Of a DNA stretch of 64,000 nt, positions 18,629 to 27,565 are shown one piece after another. The position numbers and the translations under genes were made by a program. Numbering within the stretch: the stretch's first letter is position 1; each line of letters opens with the position of its first letter. The stretch spans positions 266,383 to 330,382 of the forward strand of contig SIAO01000001.1 in assembly GCA_009691765.1 (NCBI GenBank), written 5' to 3'. The notes under the pieces are model-generated. The model was not told where the DNA came from and ran no database searches. It saw nothing but the letters and a program-made list of their open reading frames with translations. This DNA is from Planctomycetota bacterium (lineage in GTDB: Bacteria; Planctomycetota; GCA-002687715).

Positions 18629-19414
18629 GTGCAGCACGATCTGTTTGCTCATGTCGCCGCTCTGCGCGCCTGTGGCGCCGTGGCCGCCCTCGCGACCGTG
18701 GTGGCCGCACGCGGCAGCACGCCCGCCAAACCTCCGGCGCGCATGGTGGTTCACCGCGACGGCACCATCTTTGGCACCGTCGGTGGCGGTTGCGTCGAGG
18801 CCGATGTCATCCGCTCTGCATTCGACGCCATGGACACGGGACGTGTGCAACGGCTCGCCTTCCGCCTCTCGGGCGAAGAAGCTGAGCGCACTGGCATTGC
18901 TTGCGGTGGTAGCTTGGAGGTCATGATTGAATCTTTGGAAGATCCACGCGTCGTGCTGATCGGTGCAGGACATGTCGCTGCTGCCGTGTGTCCTCTCGCA
19001 GCACGGGCTGGCTTCACAGTTTGGATCGCCGATGATCGCCCCGATTACGCGTGCAGCGCACATTTCCCCGATGCGCAGAAGATTGTCGTTGGAGCGCTGG
19101 ATGCGCTCGAACCAGAATTGGCCCTGACAGCCCGCACCGCGCTGATCGTGATGACACGTGGCCACAGCGAAGACTTTTCAGTGCTGCGTTGGGCGCTGCG
19201 CTCCCCTTGCCAACACATCGGCGTTCTCGGCAGTCGTAAGAAACGGGCCGACTTCGCGGCCGAGCTCGCGATGGACGACGCTCTTACGCGGCGCTTCAAC
19301 ACAGTGCACATGCCCGTGGGACTCGAAATTGGGGCTGAGAGCGTTTCAGAAATCGCAATCTCCATTGTGGCGCAACTCATCGCCATGCGTCGAGGTCCAG
19401 CGCAGCATGACTGA
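18629..19414 (+). CDS. xdhC: XdhC/CoxI-family molybdoenzyme maturation protein
   Basis: A 261-residue XdhC-like protein, which binds molybdenum cofactor and inserts its sulfurated form into xanthine dehydrogenase-type enzymes. The N-terminal domain has the typical ARGSTPAKPPARMVVHRDG and GTVGGGCVEADVI, and the C-terminal Rossmann domain shows VVLIGAGHVAAAVCPLAARAG, TRGHSEDFSVLRWAL and IGVLGSRKKR. The start is uncertain; the GTG at 18629 is favoured. No xanthine dehydrogenase gene is in the window, but modABC lies on the other side of mnmG. The histidine kinase gene overlaps its end by 8 bp. Confidence 0.88.
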   Translation: MQHDLFAHVAALRACGAVAALATVVAARGSTPAKPPARMVVHRDGTIFGTVGGGCVEADVIRSAFDAMDTGRVQRLAFRLSGEEAERTGIACGGSLEVMIESLEDPRVVLIGAGHVAAAVCPLAARAGFTVWIADDRPDYACSAHFPDAQKIVVGALDALEPELALTARTALIVMTRGHSEDFSVLRWALRSPCQHIGVLGSRKKRADFAAELAMDDALTRRFNTVHMPVGLEIGAESVSEIAISIVAQLIAMRRGPAQHD

Positions 19415-20837
19415 GACGCGCCTTCAAGTTCTGCTCGACGCGCTCACCCAACTCACTCGCGACGCCGCCTGCGCCGAAACGAAAGTCCTCGACGCTGCGC
19501 GACTTTCGTTGCGCAGCGCCATGCCCGGCTGCACACTCAGTCTTGTCGCGGAAGGGCCCGGCACGGAGTCCGCGGAGAGGCTCTGTCTTGCAGTGCGAGC
19601 AGACGCTGCTGGCGGCATCTGGTTGCTGGCATCGGCTCCTCCAGAAAAGCCCTTCGACACAACAGAGATAGCTGCGCTGCGCCACGCAGCAGCCTTGCTC
19701 GGGACACTGCTCACACTGCCTGAGCGACTCTTCGAGCAACTCGCAGAGACCGAGAAATTGGCCATGATCGGACGCACCGTAGCCGCCGTAGCGCACGAAC
19801 TGAACGGGCCTCTGCAGACCATCGTTTCTCAAGCTGAAACTCTCGCCGGAAGCAACGACGTGAACCAAGAGATCAGCGCGCAACGCATTCTGCGCTCTGG
19901 GCTGCGCTGCAGCGGCATCGTTCAAGATTTGCTGGCTTTCGGTTCGCCTCGTCCTGCATCACACTTGCCGACCAATCTGCATAACTGTGTGCTTGAAGCA
20001 CTCGAACTCGATCGCTGGTCCGATGTTGGCGATGTGCAAGTCTTCTTAGATGAATACGAAGGACTGCCGCCAGTCGTCGCTGACTCTGCACGCTTGGTGC
20101 AGGTGTTCACCAACTTGTTCGCGAATGCGCGGCAAGCAAGTGCCGCCGCCGGCACTCGCGAGCCTGTACGCGTGACTCTGCAAGCAGCCGGGCCAGAGCT
20201 CGTGCGCGCCAGCGTCAGCGACCGAGGCACAGGGGTTCCGAGTGCGTTGCGGACGCGCCTCTTCGAACCGTTTGTGAGCAGCCGCCAAGGAGGTCACGGC
20301 CTCGGCCTCTGGCTCAGCCAGCGCATCCTCGAAGAGTGCGGAGGCAGCCTCCGTTTGGATGATGGTTGGAGCCCCGGAGCGCGCTTTATCGTCGAGCTCC
20401 GCGTGTGCACCTCCAGCACAGCACCAAGCACGGTTCATGACACACCGCTCGCTGGCGTGCGCGTGTTGGTCATCGACGACGACCGCGAGCTGCTGGACAC
20501 CTACGAGTCGTTGCTCGCGCTCGACGGGCACCATGTTCGCACTTGCGATCGCGCGAGCTTAGCGCTCGATATACTCGCCACGGAAGACTTCGATGCCATT
20601 CTCTGCGACTTGCGCCTACCGGATATGACAGGCGACAAGTTCTATGCGCTGCTCAAAACAACGCGTCCAGAACTCGCGGCCCGAATCATCTTCGCCTCTG
20701 GCGATGTCGGCCGCAGCGAAAGCGTGGCGTTCCTCGCCAGCACTCAAAACCCGGTGTTGCTCAAGCCATTCCGCGCTGAAGAATTGGCGCGCGCCATTCA
20801 TAGCGTTGCGATACTCCCGCGCTCAAGCACTCACTGA
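19407..20837 (+). CDS. Hybrid sensor histidine kinase with receiver domain
   Basis: A 476-residue soluble signalling protein with no membrane segment. Residues 1-105 look like a GAF-type sensor. The phosphoacceptor helix is AAVAHELNGPLQTIVSQAE (His 130), the ATPase domain has an N-box with NLFANARQAS, then DRGTGVPSALRTRLFEPF and GGHGLGLWLSQRI. A receiver follows from about residue 353 with acidic pocket VIDDDREL, phosphoacceptor Asp in LCDLRLPDM (about 400) and lysine in PVLLKPF. No DNA-binding output domain is attached. Start at 19407 overlaps xdhC. It converges on serA with a 15-bp overlap. Confidence 0.9.
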   Translation: MTETRLQVLLDALTQLTRDAACAETKVLDAARLSLRSAMPGCTLSLVAEGPGTESAERLCLAVRADAAGGIWLLASAPPEKPFDTTEIAALRHAAALLGTLLTLPERLFEQLAETEKLAMIGRTVAAVAHELNGPLQTIVSQAETLAGSNDVNQEISAQRILRSGLRCSGIVQDLLAFGSPRPASHLPTNLHNCVLEALELDRWSDVGDVQVFLDEYEGLPPVVADSARLVQVFTNLFANARQASAAAGTREPVRVTLQAAGPELVRASVSDRGTGVPSALRTRLFEPFVSSRQGGHGLGLWLSQRILEECGGSLRLDDGWSPGARFIVELRVCTSSTAPSTVHDTPLAGVRVLVIDDDRELLDTYESLLALDGHHVRTCDRASLALDILATEDFDAILCDLRLPDMTGDKFYALLKTTRPELAARIIFASGDVGRSESVAFLASTQNPVLLKPFRAEELARAIHSVAILPRSSTH

Positions 20838-22424
20838 CGCCGGCACGGCGCGGCAACTCTGAACAGCATCCATCACGCGCAGTGCGTCGAGCACAGCTTG
20901 CGGAGCCTCTTGATCGAGATTGAGAACCGACAACGCCCCATCACGAGTTTCATGACGGCCAACGCTCATGTTGGCGATGTTCACGCCGTGCTCCGCCAGC
21001 AATGTGCCGATGCGCCCGATCATCCCAGGCTTGTCTGCATGACGCACGAAGAGCATGGCACCTTCTGGAATGGCATCGATGTTCATGCCGTAAGCGCGCA
21101 CCACACGCAACAGCGAACGCCCGAACAGCGTGCCGTCCAGCACGACGCTGTCTTCAGCGCTGTGCAACGCCACACGCAACAACGCCGGAAACGAGCGGTG
21201 CTCAGGCTGCATGCGTTCTTCAACAGCAAAGCCACGCTCCCCTGCCAGCAGGCGCGCATTCACTGCATTGAGGCGGCCCCCCAACCACGGTGTCAAAGCC
21301 CCGACCAACGCTTCCGCCGCCAAGGGCTCGCCACGCCAGCGCGTGCCGTCACCGAATCGCACCACTTCCATGCGGTCTGGACGGCCTTGCAGCAAGGCTG
21401 CGGCCACAGCGCCCAAGCGTCGTGCCAAGAGCAACCAGGGCTCCATCACGGCGCGTTCTTCAGCCTCCATGCCCCAGAGGTTCACTGCGTTCTCAACCAC
21501 CCCTTGCGTGAGGAAACGCGCGACCTGCTGCGCGATGAGGCGCGCCACCGCGCTTTGTGCCTCTTCGGTGCTCGCTCCAAGGTGCGGTGTCGCCAGCACA
21601 CGCGGGTGTTGCACGAGTGGGTTTGAAGTCGGCGGTTCTGTTTCAAACACATCGAGCGCAGCGCCCGCAACAGCGCCGCTCTCCAATGCTGCCAGCAACG
21701 CGGACTCATCCACGATGCCCCCGCGCGCCACATTCAGCAAACGCACTCCGGGTTTCATGCAACGGATCAGCGCTGCGTCAATCATGTGCTTCGTCTTCTC
21801 CGCGAGTGGCACATGCACGCTAATGATGTCGCTCTGTGCAGCGAGCGCTTCAAGGCTTGCGCTCACGATGCCAAGTTCTTCTACCGCAGCGGGTGCCAAG
21901 AGTGGGTCGTAGCCAACCACCTTCAAACCCAACCCTTGAGCCTTACGTGCGACTGCGCGCCCAATTCGTCCGAGGCCGATGACTCCCAGCGTGCGCCCCG
22001 TGAGCTCCACACCAACAAACGGCTTCTGTTCAAAACGCCCTGCGCGCAATGCAGCAGCAGCGGGAACAATGTTGCGACAGAGTGCAGCGATGAGGGCAAT
22101 GGTCAACTCAGCCGCCGCATTGGTGTTGCCGCTGGGGACATTCATCACCACGACGCCTGCACGTGTCGCTGCCGCAAGATCAACATTGTCGACTCCGGTC
22201 CCAGCCCGGCCAACCACACGCAGGCTGGTTCCCGCGGCAAATACGGCGGCATCAACTTGGGTCCGACTGCGCACCAGCAGGCCGTCGTAGGCGCCGATGA
22301 CTTCCAAGAGCTCGGCCTTGGAGATGCCGGCACGATGATCCACTTGGACGCCCGCACTCACGAGCGGACTCAACTCATCCGTCGCAATCGCGTCGGCAAC
22401 AAGGACTTTGGCTGAGCTGCTCAT
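20823..22424 (-). CDS. serA: D-3-phosphoglycerate dehydrogenase
   Basis: A 533-residue long-form SerA, catalysing the first step of serine synthesis (3-phosphoglycerate to 3-phosphohydroxypyruvate). Motifs: VVGRAGTGVDNVDL, NAD loop VIGLGRIGRAVA, catalytic Arg in LLNVARGGIVDE, Glu in VFETEPP and the histidine in ATPHLGAST. After the catalytic half come the intervening ASB domain (about 315-450) and a C-terminal ACT domain (FVRHADKPGMIGRIGTLLAE) that usually binds serine for feedback inhibition. Single gene; opposite strand to the kinase it overlaps. Confidence 0.96.
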   Translation of the reverse strand: MSSSAKVLVADAIATDELSPLVSAGVQVDHRAGISKAELLEVIGAYDGLLVRSRTQVDAAVFAAGTSLRVVGRAGTGVDNVDLAAATRAGVVVMNVPSGNTNAAAELTIALIAALCRNIVPAAAALRAGRFEQKPFVGVELTGRTLGVIGLGRIGRAVARKAQGLGLKVVGYDPLLAPAAVEELGIVSASLEALAAQSDIISVHVPLAEKTKHMIDAALIRCMKPGVRLLNVARGGIVDESALLAALESGAVAGAALDVFETEPPTSNPLVQHPRVLATPHLGASTEEAQSAVARLIAQQVARFLTQGVVENAVNLWGMEAEERAVMEPWLLLARRLGAVAAALLQGRPDRMEVVRFGDGTRWRGEPLAAEALVGALTPWLGGRLNAVNARLLAGERGFAVEERMQPEHRSFPALLRVALHSAEDSVVLDGTLFGRSLLRVVRAYGMNIDAIPEGAMLFVRHADKPGMIGRIGTLLAEHGVNIANMSVGRHETRDGALSVLNLDQEAPQAVLDALRVMDAVQSCRAVPASVSA

Positions 22425-22562
22425 GCGCGCAGTGTGGCCGCCTTCTGCCCAGGATCAACCCGTCATCTGCCAAGACCCCGAGATAGCTCCTCTTCACGGC
22501 CATTTCGCCATGGCAGAGCAGCATTTGGGAAGGGACCCTTGGGGTTGATATTCTGCCCAGCA

Positions 22563-23903
22563 ATGAAGATGGACTCACACACAAGCCACAGAACCCCAGC
22601 GGGGCAAGTCCACGAGAAACTGCGCCAACGCATGCTCGTCGACGGGTTCTCTTTTGTCTTCGACCCGGTGCGCTCGAACGGCCCGTGGCTCGTAGACGCC
22701 AGAGATGGTGCGCGCTACCTCGATCTGTTCTCGTTCTTCGCCAGCGCACCGCTCGGCTACAACCATCCCGGCATGGCGGACGCAGCCTTCCGCGAACGGT
22801 TGCTGGAAGCCGCTTTGAGCAAGCCCACTTGCAGCGACGTGTACTCGCAAGCGCAAGCCGACTTCGTCGAGACGTTTTCGCGCATCCTGCCACAGGGATT
22901 CGAGCATCTGTTCTTCATCGAGGGCGGCGCACTCGCTGTGGAGAACGCTCTCAAGGTGGCCTTTGATTGGAAGGTCCAGAAGAACCGTGCCGCTGGTCGT
23001 AGCGACAATCTCGGCACGCAAGTGCTTCACTTCAAATCCGCTTTCCACGGTCGTTCTGGCTACACCCTGTCACTCACCAACACGGCTGACACGCGCAAAT
23101 ATCGCGACTACCCCAAGTTCGATTGGCCGCGTGTTCCTGCTCCTGGCATGAACTTCCCCACCACGCCCGCAACAGAAGCCGCCGTGGAACAGCGTGAGGC
23201 CGAAGCGCTCCAAGCGATCCATTCTGCAATCGCGTTGCGCGGCCATGACATCGCCGCGCTCATCATCGAGACAATTCAGGGCGAAGGTGGCGACGTTCAC
23301 TTCCGCACCCAATTCTTGCGCCAACTTCGCCGCATCGCTGACGATGCTGAGATGTTGCTCATCTTCGACGAAGTTCAGTGCGGCATGGGGCTCACAGGGC
23401 GTTGGTGGGCTTTTGAGCACCACGACGTGATGCCGGACCTCTTCACCTTTGGCAAGAAGTCACAAGTGTGCGGACTCGCCGCCACGCATCGCTGCGATGA
23501 TGTTGATTCCGTTTTTAAGGTGCCCAGCCGCATCAACAGCACATGGGGTGGCAACCTCACCGACATGGTGCGCAGCGAGCGCTACATCCAGATCATTGAG
23601 TCCGAGGGTTTGCTGGAAGCCGCTTGCAGCACAGGGCAGTACGCACTGCAGCAACTGAACGAGCTTTCGCTGCGACATACTCAGATTTCCAATGTCCGCG
23701 GCCGCGGCCTCATGCTGGCTTTTGATCTGCCTAATACGGCTACACGAGATCGCCTCAGATCCATCCTCCTCGAGGAAGAGAAGGTCATTATCCTCTCTTG
23801 CGGTACTCAAGGCTTGCGCTTCCGACCGAGCCTCGATTTCCCAAGAGAGGCGGTGGACATTGCGGTGCAGCGCATCGACAATGCAGCGAGGAAATTGAAG
23901 TGA
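22563..23903 (+). CDS. lat: L-lysine 6-transaminase
   Basis: A 446-residue PLP enzyme of the class III aminotransferases that matches L-lysine 6-aminotransferase. Diagnostic stretches are LVDGFSFVFDPVRSNGPWLV, DLFSFFASAPLGYNHP, LFFIEGGALAVENALKVAFD (very close to characterised Lat proteins), IIETIQGEGGDVHFR, LIFDEVQCGMGLTGRWW, and the PLP lysine in FTFGKKSQVCG. It converts lysine to allysine, which cyclises to piperideine-6-carboxylate. Start at 22563 (ATGAAGATGG; a second in-frame ATG at 22569). The TGATG junction with the next gene suggests an operon with the HEAT protein and the foldase. Confidence 0.93.
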   Translation: MKMDSHTSHRTPAGQVHEKLRQRMLVDGFSFVFDPVRSNGPWLVDARDGARYLDLFSFFASAPLGYNHPGMADAAFRERLLEAALSKPTCSDVYSQAQADFVETFSRILPQGFEHLFFIEGGALAVENALKVAFDWKVQKNRAAGRSDNLGTQVLHFKSAFHGRSGYTLSLTNTADTRKYRDYPKFDWPRVPAPGMNFPTTPATEAAVEQREAEALQAIHSAIALRGHDIAALIIETIQGEGGDVHFRTQFLRQLRRIADDAEMLLIFDEVQCGMGLTGRWWAFEHHDVMPDLFTFGKKSQVCGLAATHRCDDVDSVFKVPSRINSTWGGNLTDMVRSERYIQIIESEGLLEAACSTGQYALQQLNELSLRHTQISNVRGRGLMLAFDLPNTATRDRLRSILLEEEKVIILSCGTQGLRFRPSLDFPREAVDIAVQRIDNAARKLK

Positions 23904-25150
23904 TGCGCCTTTCGTTGGCTTGTGCACTGCTCTGCATGGATCTCGTCGCTCAAGACGCGGTGCCTTTGGAAACGCTACGCGAAACTGGATCTGCAAAAGT
24001 CGCCGCCATGCGCACCGCTTTCGAGAACGAACTCGACTTAGCGCTGCGCGTTTGGGCCGAAGCGCCTGCGGGTGATGAATCCCCCGCACTCAAGAAAACC
24101 AACACGAGTATGGCCCTGTGGGTCGCAGGCTTCCCACAGCAGCTTTTGGAGGCGCTTTGCAAACAAAGCAATCCCTTGCTGCGCCAGCGCCTACTAACCT
24201 TGCTGTGCGACTCTGCCAGCCCCGAGCTTCTGTTGCCGGCACGAGCGCTGCTCAATGTGACGCAACCTTGGTCAAGAGCCGTTGGCATCAGCATCCTTGG
24301 CAGCATCGGTGGCCCTGAAGATGGCCAGAAGTTAGCCAGCATGATTGGCGCGACTCCCGAGCCACCCGTAGAAGATGTCATACGCTTGCTTCAAGCCCTT
24401 ACTGACATGAAGGCGCCGGAGTCGAGTTCGTGCGCGCGCGCACGCGTGACCCATGCCAAACCGGAAGTACGGCTCGCGGCCTTGCAGGCGCTTGCAGCGT
24501 TACACACGGCGCCGCGTGAAGAACTCCCGATACTTGCTCACGCGGTGCAAGAGGACGTAGATATGACCGTGCGCGTTGGCGCATTGCGGGCTCTGTCCAA
24601 CTATGGTGATCACCTCGACGCCTTGAAAGTGCTGCATGAGCATGTCCACGGTGTCGACCTACAGCTCGCAACAGCCGCATTGGATGCGCTCGAGCGCAGC
24701 GCCAACAAAGACACATCACGAAGCTATTTGATGGAAGCGCTTGGAGGTGGCGGTGCACTCGTTTTCAAAGAACGCTGCGCACGACTCCTAGCGCGGCTCG
24801 GCGATGCTCGGGGTGCTCGTCTACTCACCAAGACTGCCCGCGATGCTGCCGTCGCTGCTCCGCGCGATCCAGATTTTCAAATCGCCGCAGGAGAACAACT
24901 CAAACGCCTCGGTGCCTTGATGGACGCCATCGAGTACTACAAGAAAGCTCTGGACCTTTTGAAAGCTGGGCAGAAATACCGAGCCCGAGTGCCATGGGCT
25001 AGGGCTTTGGCGCTGCTAGGGCGTTTCGAAGATGCGTGGGATCAGCTGAAACCCGACTATCGCAATCTCGCAGGGTTTGCTGACGATCCTGACTTTACTG
25101 AGATGCGCCGCACCGCACGCTGGGCGCCGCTGTTCAATTCAGAGAATTGA
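23903..25150 (+). CDS. Exported HEAT-repeat protein with C-terminal TPR-like helices
   Basis: A 415-residue protein starting with a hydrophobic signal (MRLSLACALLCMDLVAQ). From about residue 70 it consists of paired amphipathic helices of HEAT type, for example NPLLRQRLLTLLCDSASPEL, KPEVRLAALQALAALHTAP and MTVRVGALRALSNYGDHLD. Near the C-terminus, MDAIEYYKKALDLLKAG and RALALLGRFEDAWDQL read as TPR-like helices. It is probably a periplasmic scaffold. It starts in overlap with the lat stop and ends in overlap with the upstream extension of the foldase frame. No specific function assigned. Confidence 0.75.
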   Translation: MRLSLACALLCMDLVAQDAVPLETLRETGSAKVAAMRTAFENELDLALRVWAEAPAGDESPALKKTNTSMALWVAGFPQQLLEALCKQSNPLLRQRLLTLLCDSASPELLLPARALLNVTQPWSRAVGISILGSIGGPEDGQKLASMIGATPEPPVEDVIRLLQALTDMKAPESSSCARARVTHAKPEVRLAALQALAALHTAPREELPILAHAVQEDVDMTVRVGALRALSNYGDHLDALKVLHEHVHGVDLQLATAALDALERSANKDTSRSYLMEALGGGGALVFKERCARLLARLGDARGARLLTKTARDAAVAAPRDPDFQIAAGEQLKRLGALMDAIEYYKKALDLLKAGQKYRARVPWARALALLGRFEDAWDQLKPDYRNLAGFADDPDFTEMRRTARWAPLFNSEN

Positions 25151-25176
25151 GCACGCCTGTGTTGCCGAGAGACATC

Positions 25177-26565
25177 ATGCTCCTACTCCGCACGTTGCCG
25201 CTTCTGTTGCTCTGCACGTTGGCATTGAGCGCTCAAGAGATTCCTGCTGCTGCGCAAGATCAACTCAAGCGCGGCGAGACCGTGCCTGAAGGCGCTGTTG
25301 CAATTGTGCGCGAGCAGCTTGTGCCGCGGGCCGAGTTTATTGATGAATTGGTGCAGCACTTCATGCGCCCCAATGCACCCGGTGCCGCCACTCTCGAGGC
25401 TCTCGAACGCGACCTCTTGCTTCAGAAATTTGCACGCGAACGCGCTTTCAGTGCCAGCGACGATGAAGTGGATCAACGCATCGCAGCAATTGAAGTGCAG
25501 CTCAAACCTCATGGCAAGACACTTGCTGAGATGTTGCAGACCAACAAGGTCTCCATGCCAGCCTTCCGTAAAAAGACCCGTGCCCTAGTGCTCTTGGAGA
25601 AGTTGGCGAGAGATGAACTCAAGATCCCGGCAGACAAAGCCATCGAGTCCTTCCACTGCAACCTCTGGCTCAAACAGGCCTCTGAAAACAACCCTTCAGA
25701 GCACGATCGCAGCAAACTGCCCGCTGGCGTCGTCTCGAGCATGGGTGGGCAGCTGATCACAGCGGAGATGTTTGCACGCGAACTGATTGAGACTCAGCCA
25801 CCGGCAGACATTGTCAAAGTTGCCGAAACGCTTCTTCAATTGAAACTCGCAGAGTTGTTGCTGTCAGAAGCGGGCGTGAGTCTGACGCAAAAAGATCTCG
25901 ATGCGGAATGGGACTGGCACACAACTGATTTCGAACGCGACCCCGCCCACGGCGGAGTCACCTACGCCGCAGTCGTGGAACAAATGCAAGGTATGAAGCG
26001 CGAAGAGTTCATGCGTACACGAGCGTTCAAGGTGCGCGCAGCTTTGTCGTGTCTATCACGCAAGCTGCATGATGACGCCACGTTGCAGCAGCGCTATGAA
26101 CAACATTGGGATTTGTATGGCCCAATGCTCGAGCTGCGCCATTTCCTCGTGCGTTGCAGCGATGATCCTGCAGCGCGCGGCAAGCTGCCAACGCTTGCGG
26201 AAGGCGAAGTCCGCTTGAAAGCAGCGCTCGCTCAACTGGACAGTGGCGTGAGTTTCGCTGATGTTGCACGCTTGCACAGCGACGACCTATCAAGCAAAGC
26301 CAACGGCGGGCTCATGCCCCCGGTTGCTCCTGGACGCTACGCCGGCCCACCGATCATTATGGAAACTGCGCTGAAGCTCGAGGTCGGCGCGCTGAGCGAC
26401 CCGTTCAGCAGCATGGCAGGCTGGCATGTGGTGCGTCTTGAAAAACGCACGCCTGTTCCGCCGCTCGCCGCAGTCCGCGACGACCTATTGCAAGTCCTCG
26501 GTCGTGAGGCTTTTCGCGAGCACTGGACCAAGGCCGCGCTCGGCATCAACTTGCATCTTCCCTAA
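25177..26565 (+). CDS. Exported parvulin-type peptidyl-prolyl isomerase (SurA/PrsA-like)
   Basis: A 462-residue exported foldase. I prefer the ATG at 25177, which opens a clear signal peptide (MLLLRTLPLLLLCTLALSAQ) and has GAGAG upstream, over the TTG at 25147. A helical chaperone region fills about 30-300. The rotamase domain (about 315-425) shows ELRHFLVRCSDDP, SGVSFADVARLHSDDLSS, NGGLMPPVAPGRY and GALSDPFSSMAGWHVVRLEK, the usual parvulin order. It should assist folding of exported proteins. Converges with the GT2 gene, the stops abutting. Confidence 0.88.
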   Translation: MLLLRTLPLLLLCTLALSAQEIPAAAQDQLKRGETVPEGAVAIVREQLVPRAEFIDELVQHFMRPNAPGAATLEALERDLLLQKFARERAFSASDDEVDQRIAAIEVQLKPHGKTLAEMLQTNKVSMPAFRKKTRALVLLEKLARDELKIPADKAIESFHCNLWLKQASENNPSEHDRSKLPAGVVSSMGGQLITAEMFARELIETQPPADIVKVAETLLQLKLAELLLSEAGVSLTQKDLDAEWDWHTTDFERDPAHGGVTYAAVVEQMQGMKREEFMRTRAFKVRAALSCLSRKLHDDATLQQRYEQHWDLYGPMLELRHFLVRCSDDPAARGKLPTLAEGEVRLKAALAQLDSGVSFADVARLHSDDLSSKANGGLMPPVAPGRYAGPPIIMETALKLEVGALSDPFSSMAGWHVVRLEKRTPVPPLAAVRDDLLQVLGREAFREHWTKAALGINLHLP

Positions 26566-27498
26566 TCAGGTGCGCTGCGATCGGCCTCCGAGCAAAGCCG
26601 TCAGCTGCCCGTGCCGCCGACCAACGAGGCGTACGCAACGCAACAATGGCGCCAAAGCAATCACCATGTCGCGGCGAAGAAGCGCGTACGGCAAGAGCAT
26701 CACTGCCAATGGCGCCGCGAGCAATAACCGGAGCACGTCGAGCCCCAACCGCAATACGCCTATTGCGGGCTGCAATCCATGCTTGCGAATCATGGCTACG
26801 TCGCCTTGTCCGTAGCGACGAAACTGTGCGTACAGCGCGCCAATCGTCTCACGATGCCGATGCAGGATTCTTGCCTCTACGCACTCCACTAACTTGCGGC
26901 CGCCATGCAAAGCCTGCATGCGCCAACAAAAATCGGCGTCCCCTGCCGAGAACAGATTCACATCAAAACCACCTGCTGCGCGCGCTTCGGTCGTGCGCAC
27001 TGCGAGGCTTGCCGTTTGAATAAATGGGCCGCGCGCGTGAGCGAGCGTCAACTTCTGTGAAAGCAAATGGGAACGCGCTGAATACCGCGCCACGATGCTG
27101 CGCTGCGAGGGGTCGCCTTCGACGAGAGCTCCGGCGATCAACGTGTCTGGCACCTCGAGAGTGCGCACCAAAGCCGCGAGCCATCCCGGTTGCACAATGC
27201 AATCGGCATCCAAGAACACCACCATGGATCCCCGCGCTTGATCTAAACCTGTCTGTCGTGCCGCGTAGGACCCCGGGCGCGTGGCGCTGAGAACGCGGGC
27301 TCTACCGCAAGCATGTTGCACCACGAGCTTTTCAGCCAGCACTCGGCCCTCATCCACAGAACCGTTATCCACCAAGAGCGCTTCCCATTCGAAAGGAGCC
27401 TGCTGAGCAAACAACGCCGGGAGCGAGAATTCGAGATGCGAGGCTGCTGCAAAAAATGGCAACACCACACTGACTCGTGGGTTTTGTGTGGCAGGCAT
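26566..27498 (-). CDS. Glycosyltransferase family 2
   Basis: A 310-residue GT-A enzyme. The nucleotide-sugar fold opens with VSVVLPFFAAASHLEFSL, WEALLVDNGSVDEG, then the DxD-type motif FLDADCIVQPGW and an acceptor/base region AAGGFDVNLFSAGDADFCWR. The C-terminal third has hydrophobic stretches (VLRLLLAAPLAVMLLPYALL) that should hold it at the membrane. Sugar and acceptor unknown. Divergent from the GT4/GT2 pair across 67 bp. Confidence 0.88.
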   Translation of the reverse strand: MPATQNPRVSVVLPFFAAASHLEFSLPALFAQQAPFEWEALLVDNGSVDEGRVLAEKLVVQHACGRARVLSATRPGSYAARQTGLDQARGSMVVFLDADCIVQPGWLAALVRTLEVPDTLIAGALVEGDPSQRSIVARYSARSHLLSQKLTLAHARGPFIQTASLAVRTTEARAAGGFDVNLFSAGDADFCWRMQALHGGRKLVECVEARILHRHRETIGALYAQFRRYGQGDVAMIRKHGLQPAIGVLRLGLDVLRLLLAAPLAVMLLPYALLRRDMVIALAPLLRCVRLVGRRHGQLTALLGGRSQRT

Positions 27499-27565
27499 CT
27501 AGTTTCGTCCAGCAGCAGAGCGCTCCGAGCGAGCTCCGTGCACGAATGCAGGGTAACCTACCGCC

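Noticed and set aside
17278..18885. 535-codon plus-strand frame
   Set aside because: Antisense of mnmG, which has complete family motifs; the frame's composition is typical of a GC-rich shadow.
22525..22552. TTGGGA and GATATT as a promoter for lat
   Set aside because: The -10-like element ends only 10 bases before the start codon, leaving almost no leader; not convincing.
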